Source of the DNA: Solicola gregarius
GTDB taxonomy: Bacteria; Actinomycetota; Actinomycetes; Propionibacteriales; Nocardioidaceae
Direction of reading: 5' to 3'
DNA length: 64,000 nt
NCBI RefSeq assembly: GCF_025790165.1
Contig: NZ_CP094970.1
Location: 1,860,001 to 1,924,000, forward strand
Shown here piece after piece: positions 60,156 through 64,000 of this stretch. Position 1 is the stretch's first letter. Each line of letters starts with the position of its first letter. Made by a program: the position numbers and the translations under genes. The notes beneath the pieces were generated by a model that did no database searches, was not told the origin of the DNA, and saw only the letters and a program-made list of their open reading frames with translations.

Positions 60156-62527
60156 GAAGCCTCCCGAGGCGTGTGGAGACGGTGCTCCTTGAAGAGAGTC
60201 AGCAGGTCGGCCGGTCGTACGGGGACGTGGTCGATGTCGGCGCCGTACGCGCGCAGCGCATCGTTGAGCGCGGACACGACGGTTGCGGGCGCACCGATGG
60301 TGCCACCCTCGCCCATGCCCTTCGCGCCGGTCTCGGTCTGGTCGCACGGGGTCTCGAGATGGTGCACGGCGATCGGCGGTATCTCGCTCGCCGTCGGTAC
60401 GAGGTAGTCCATGAACGTTCCGGCGAGCGGCTGGCCCTCAGGTGAGTAGACGAGTTCCTCGTACAGCGCCGACGCGATGCCCTGCGCGACGCCGCCGCGA
60501 ACCTGGCCGTCGACGATGGTGGGATTGATGACGACACCGCAGTCCTCGACCACGATGTAGTCGACGACCCGCGCATCTCCCGTGCCGGGATCGACCTCGA
60601 CGAGCGCGGCATGCGCGGCGTTGGAGAACATCCCGGGCGGATCGGCCGCCCCGCGCGCCTCGAGCAGCTGCTCGTCGTGCTCGCGCAGCTCATGCGCTCG
60701 AAAGTGCACTGTCGCTGCGATCTGCTCGATCGACACGTGCGCGTCCGGCGCACCGCGTACCTCGGCGTGCCCGTCGACGAGGTCGATGTCGGCCGGGTCG
60801 GCCTCGAGCAGCTCGCCCGCGACCTTCCGGATCTTGTCGGCCAGCCGACGTGCGGCCACCGCGGCGGACCCGCCCCCGATCACCAGCGACCGGCTGCCGA
60901 ACGTTCCCCAGCCGAAGCTCACCAGATCGGTGTCGCCCTGGCGGAGCTTGACGCGGTCGGGCGAGATGCCGAGCCGGTCGGCCACGATCTGCGCGAACGT
61001 CGTCTCGTGCCCCTGCCCGTGCCCACACGTCCCGCTCGTGACCGTCACCTCGCCCGTCGGGTCCATCCGGACGTGGGAGACCTCGAACCCCGGCGTCATC
61101 TGCATCTTGCGCATGCCCATCGTCGGCGTGCCGTATGCGGTGCGCTCGGAGAAGTTGGCGATGCCGATGCCGCGGAGCACGCCGTCGGCGGTCGCCGCCC
61201 GGCGTTCCCACCAGCCGGCCTTGCCGATCTCGTCGACGAGGCGATCGAGCGACTCGACGTACGACCCGGGCTCGTACGTGATGCCGTTCGGTCCGGTGTA
61301 AGGGAACTCGTCGGCGTGGATGGTGTTGCGGCGACGGATCTCGACCCGGTCGATGTCGAGTTGCTTGGCGGCCTTGTCCATCAGGCGTTCCATGACCAGC
61401 ACGATCTGCGGGCGTGAGACGCCGCGGTACGGCGCGGTCGGCGGCTTGTTCGTCGCGACGCCACGCGCCCGCGCGGCGTAGCGTCCGACCTTGTAGACAC
61501 CGGGCAGCTCGGTCGCGGCCATCAGCGGCTCGACGCCACAGCTGAACGGGTACACGGAGTACGCGCCGATGTTGCAGCGGATGTCCGCATCGACGCCGAT
61601 CAGCGTTCCGTCGGAGTCGAATCCCGCACGCACGAGGTATTCCTGCTCGCGGCCGTGGAAGGCGGCGGTGAGGTTCTCCTGGCGGTCCTCGCTCCATCGC
61701 ACGCTGTGCCCGAGTTGCTCGGCGACCGCGGCGACGACGACCTCCTCGCGGCCGACAACGCACTTGAGGCCGAAGCCGCCGCCGACATCGGGTGCGATCA
61801 CGCGTACGCGGCGTTCCGGAAGACCGAGCGCCTGTGCGACTCCGCTGCGTACCTGGTGTGGGACCTGAGTCGACACGTGTAGGACGAGCTGGTCGTCGCG
61901 CGCGTCGGGCTGCGCGTGGCAGGCGCGCGCCTCCATCGGCGCAGCCATCACCCGGCCACTGCTGATCGTCTCCTCGAGGACGACCGGCGCGCGGTCGAGT
62001 GCCTCGCCGAGCAGGTCGTCGGAGAACATCTGCAGGTCGACGAGCACGCCGTCGGGTGCCTCGTCGTGCAGCGCCCGACCGCCATCTGTGACGTCGCGGA
62101 TCGACAGCACTGCTTGCGTTTCGTCGAACTCGCAGAGCACAGCCTCCGCGGCGTCCTCCGCGAGGTAGCGCGACTCCGCGACGACGATCGCGACCGGCTC
62201 GCTGGCGTACCGCACCCGGTCGTACGCGAGCAGCGGCATCTGCGTGGCGACGAACTCGGCGCGCTCGAGCGCGGCCGTGAGCTGCGGGTAGCCGAGGTCC
62301 GCGGCGGTCAGCACCGCATGCACACCTGGCATGGCGAGCGCTTCGGACGCGTCGATCGACGCGATCCGGCCGGCAGCGATCGGGCTGCGCACGAACGTCG
62401 CGTGGTAGGCGTGCGGATCAGCGATGTCGTCGACGAAGCGGCCGGCGCCCCGCAGCATCCGTGGGTCCTCGCGGCGGGGCAGCCGGTTGCCGACCCACCG
62501 CTGTGGCTTCGCGGTCGATGCCGTCAC
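60152..62527 (-). CDS. Xanthine dehydrogenase family molybdenum-binding subunit (second copy)
   Basis: 791 residues. WVGNRLPRREDPRMLRGAGRF starts as in CoxL/aerobic-type large subunits; GGGFGLKCVVGREE, APYRGVSRPQ, GHGQGHETTFAQIVADRLGI and the catalytic glutamate in GMGEGGTIGAPA. The active-site loop APYRGVSRPQ lacks the AYRCSFR of form I CO dehydrogenase, so it is not one. ATGA overlap with FAD and FeS subunit genes. Second gene of the operon. Confidence 0.9.
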   Translation of the reverse strand: MTASTAKPQRWVGNRLPRREDPRMLRGAGRFVDDIADPHAYHATFVRSPIAAGRIASIDASEALAMPGVHAVLTAADLGYPQLTAALERAEFVATQMPLLAYDRVRYASEPVAIVVAESRYLAEDAAEAVLCEFDETQAVLSIRDVTDGGRALHDEAPDGVLVDLQMFSDDLLGEALDRAPVVLEETISSGRVMAAPMEARACHAQPDARDDQLVLHVSTQVPHQVRSGVAQALGLPERRVRVIAPDVGGGFGLKCVVGREEVVVAAVAEQLGHSVRWSEDRQENLTAAFHGREQEYLVRAGFDSDGTLIGVDADIRCNIGAYSVYPFSCGVEPLMAATELPGVYKVGRYAARARGVATNKPPTAPYRGVSRPQIVLVMERLMDKAAKQLDIDRVEIRRRNTIHADEFPYTGPNGITYEPGSYVESLDRLVDEIGKAGWWERRAATADGVLRGIGIANFSERTAYGTPTMGMRKMQMTPGFEVSHVRMDPTGEVTVTSGTCGHGQGHETTFAQIVADRLGISPDRVKLRQGDTDLVSFGWGTFGSRSLVIGGGSAAVAARRLADKIRKVAGELLEADPADIDLVDGHAEVRGAPDAHVSIEQIAATVHFRAHELREHDEQLLEARGAADPPGMFSNAAHAALVEVDPGTGDARVVDYIVVEDCGVVINPTIVDGQVRGGVAQGIASALYEELVYSPEGQPLAGTFMDYLVPTASEIPPIAVHHLETPCDQTETGAKGMGEGGTIGAPATVVSALNDALRAYGADIDHVPVRPADLLTLFKEHRLHTPREAS

Positions 62528-63390
62528 GACGCACTCCTGGCGTACGCCTCGGCGAGTGCTCGCGTCGTGAGCGTCTCGACCAGATGTCGGCGGTAGTGCT
62601 CGTCGCCGTGTACATCACTTGTCGGTCGGATCGCCGCGGCTGCACACCGGGCGGCCTCGGCCCAGACGGACTCGGAGGGCTCCGCGCCGTCGACGATCGC
62701 CTCGGCCTCAGCGACCCGTAACGGCTCCGTGGCGACGCCGCCGAGGACGATCCCGACGTCGCTGCATCGGCCGTCGACCACGTCGAACGCCACGGCCGCC
62801 GCCGCGATCGCGAAGTCGCCGCGACGGCGCGCGTACTCGGTGAGGGCTCCGTACGGGCGGGGCCGGTTGAAGCGGGTCTCGACGACGAACTCGTTCGGCT
62901 CGGCGGCCGTGGTCAGGAAGCCGGTGAACCAGTCGGCGCTCGCGACCCGACGTGTGCCACGCTGTCCGAGGACGACGATGTCGGCGTCGAAGAGGCGCGC
63001 GAGCAGGCACCATTCGGCGGTGGGATCGGAGTGCGCGATGCTGCCGCCGACGGTGCCGCGCGAGCGGATCGGATAGTGGCCGATCCAGCGCGCGGCGCGG
63101 GGCAGCAGGTCGAAGCCGTCGCGTACCTCAGGCGCCCTGCTCGTCTCGAGCGTGCGGTGGCGGGTGAGGGCGCCGACGCAGAGGGCGTCACCGTCGCGGC
63201 GGATGTAGTCGAGACCCTTGACCCGGTTGATGTCCACCAGCGCGCTCGGCCGGGCCAGGCGGAAGTTCAGCATCGGCGCGAGGGACTGGCCGCCGGCGAG
63301 GACCTTCGCCTCGTCGCCGAGCTCGGTCAGCAACGCGACGACCTCCTCGGACAGGTACGCCCGGTGGTACTCGAACGGCGCTGGTTTCAC
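62524..63390 (-). CDS. FAD-binding medium subunit of molybdenum hydroxylase
   Basis: 288 residues. VLAGGQSLAPMLNFRLARP and RSRGTVGGSIAHSDPTAEW are the two FAD pyrophosphate motifs of CoxM/QorM subunits; CO dehydrogenase FAD C-terminal domain after about 180. First gene of the operon FAD, large 2, FeS, large 1. Its ATG at 63390 lies 23 bases from regulon site 3, which it shares with the divergent hydratase gene. Confidence 0.9.
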   Translation of the reverse strand: MKPAPFEYHRAYLSEEVVALLTELGDEAKVLAGGQSLAPMLNFRLARPSALVDINRVKGLDYIRRDGDALCVGALTRHRTLETSRAPEVRDGFDLLPRAARWIGHYPIRSRGTVGGSIAHSDPTAEWCLLARLFDADIVVLGQRGTRRVASADWFTGFLTTAAEPNEFVVETRFNRPRPYGALTEYARRRGDFAIAAAAVAFDVVDGRCSDVGIVLGGVATEPLRVAEAEAIVDGAEPSESVWAEAARCAAAAIRPTSDVHGDEHYRRHLVETLTTRALAEAYARSAS

Positions 63391-63413
63391 ACGTCACCCC
63401 TTCGAACGGCCGA

Positions 63414-63426
63414 TGATATACCATAT
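63414..63426. promoter_or_regulatory. TGATATACCATAT, site 3 of a putative regulon
   Basis: TGATATACCA (63414-63423) followed by TAT lies in the 81-base divergent gap between the FAD subunit and the enoyl-CoA hydratase genes, identical to site 2 and with the TAT extension of site 1. It would act on both promoters. Confidence 0.55.
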
Positions 63427-63471
63427 CGCAGGAGTGCGACGGAGCACAGTGCGCAGAGTCAGGGGATCCGA

Positions 63472-64000
63472 ATGAGTGATCTACGCGTCGACCGACCGGC
63501 CGCGCTGGCCGGAGCGACGCGGGTGCTGATCGACCGGCCCGCGCGTCGCAACGCGCTCACGTACGAGACGGTGCGCGAGCTCCACGATCTCCTGGGCGAC
63601 ACCTCCCACGGCACCCTCGTACTCGGCAGCGCGAGCGACGGAATCTTCAGCGCGGGCGCCGACCTCGACACCGACGACGACACGCGTACGCGACTCTCGG
63701 ACCTGCTGTACGCATGCTACGAGCGCATCGTGACGCGGCCCGGGATCGTGCTCGCGGTCGTCGACGGCCCGGCGGTCGGCGGCGGTGCGCAACTGTGCGC
63801 GGCGGCCGACCTGCGGATCGCGTCGAGTCGCGCTCGGTGGCGCTGGCTCGGGCCCGGCCACGGCCTCGCGGTTGGTGCGTGGATCCTGCCCGATCTGATC
63901 GGCCGCTCGCTCGGACTCGAACTCACGCTCACCGGGCGCTGGCTGGGCGCCGACGAGGCGGTACGCAGCGGTTTCGTCGGCGAGCTCCACGACGACCCGT
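63472..64000 (+). CDS. Enoyl-CoA hydratase/isomerase family protein, 5' part
   Basis: 176 residues before the window ends. The ATG has AGGGG upstream. The crotonase fold is seen: RPARRNALTYETV, FSAGADLDT (first oxyanion-hole segment), VVDGPAVGGGAQLCAAADLRIAS (second, with the GGG turn) and VRSGFVGEL. It lacks a clear pair of catalytic glutamates in the usual places as far as can be read. It is divergent from the molybdenum hydroxylase operon with a shared operator, so CoA-linked chemistry probably follows the hydroxylation. Confidence 0.85.
   Translation, partial: MSDLRVDRPAALAGATRVLIDRPARRNALTYETVRELHDLLGDTSHGTLVLGSASDGIFSAGADLDTDDDTRTRLSDLLYACYERIVTRPGIVLAVVDGPAVGGGAQLCAAADLRIASSRARWRWLGPGHGLAVGAWILPDLIGRSLGLELTLTGRWLGADEAVRSGFVGELHDDP

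Noticed and set aside
1-64000. tRNA, rRNA, CRISPR, prophage or insertion sequence
   Set aside because: No cloverleaf-like sequence, regular spaced repeat, integrase, transposase or phage structural gene was recognised on either strand; short tRNA genes could still be missed by eye.

Overview
The window is one 64 kb stretch of GC-rich chromosome packed with short-gapped, often stop/start-overlapping genes. GTG and TTG starts, strong G/C third positions, a SigG-type sigma factor, a CmtR-type metal sensor and MetP/MetS import genes all point to an actinobacterium. A Nocardioidaceae-like member of the Propionibacteriales is the best guess, but that is inference from gene content. No rRNA, tRNA, CRISPR array, transposase, integrase or phage gene was recognised, and no gap between genes exceeds 300 bases.

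Layout. 1-9978: housekeeping and stress genes (a tRNA-editing domain protein, a frameshifted succinate-semialdehyde dehydrogenase, a GGDEF protein running antisense through a DedA gene, a gamma carbonic anhydrase homologue, Tag glycosylase, an AztD-like zinc metallochaperone behind a Zur-like site, L-2-hydroxyglutarate oxidase). 10050-14664: a lipoate/octanoate transferase family protein, a polar amino acid ABC importer and a secreted zinc carboxypeptidase. 14911-20997: a methyltransferase, a CmtR plus two CDF efflux genes operon, an LLM oxidoreductase, and a divergent quinone reductase/amine oxidase pair around an inverted operator pair. 21096-22860: an ECF sigma-ogt-alkB alkylation-repair operon. 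22936-31714: a broken GH9 cellulase, sigG with a VOC gene, a STAS-like protein, small membrane proteins, a GlxA-type regulator and a DUF2786 protein.

31872-39582 is one long minus-strand operon (aspartase-family lyase, amino acid ABC importer, sarcosine-oxidase-like flavoenzyme, aldo/keto reductase, ACT protein, aminotransferase) facing a FadR-type regulator over three TGGCCA motifs. 40486-45779 is a four-gene operon that fits the lysine/pipecolate to 2-oxoadipate to 2-hydroxyglutarate route (amino acid dehydrogenase, HglS-type decarboxylase, FAD oxidase, family-7 aldehyde dehydrogenase). 45946-50377 holds a RibD-like reductase, a LysR regulator, the MetS/MetP transporter pair with a hairpin over its ribosome binding site, a HAD hydrolase and a zinc-ribbon protein.

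50431-64000 looks like one catabolic island: a MatB-like acyl-CoA synthetase and an amidase, a sodium symporter with a small partner, a frameshifted GntR regulator, a molybdenum hydroxylase operon with two different large subunits, and an enoyl-CoA hydratase. Three of its promoters share TGATATA(C/T)CA, so it is probably one regulon.

The most unusual non-coding item is a 48-bp AT-rich palindrome found twice (14788-14835, 40413-40460), almost identical and 25.6 kb apart. Three genes (2752-4222, 23351-25238, 56670-57318) are each broken by exactly one extra base, which may mean assembly error rather than decay.
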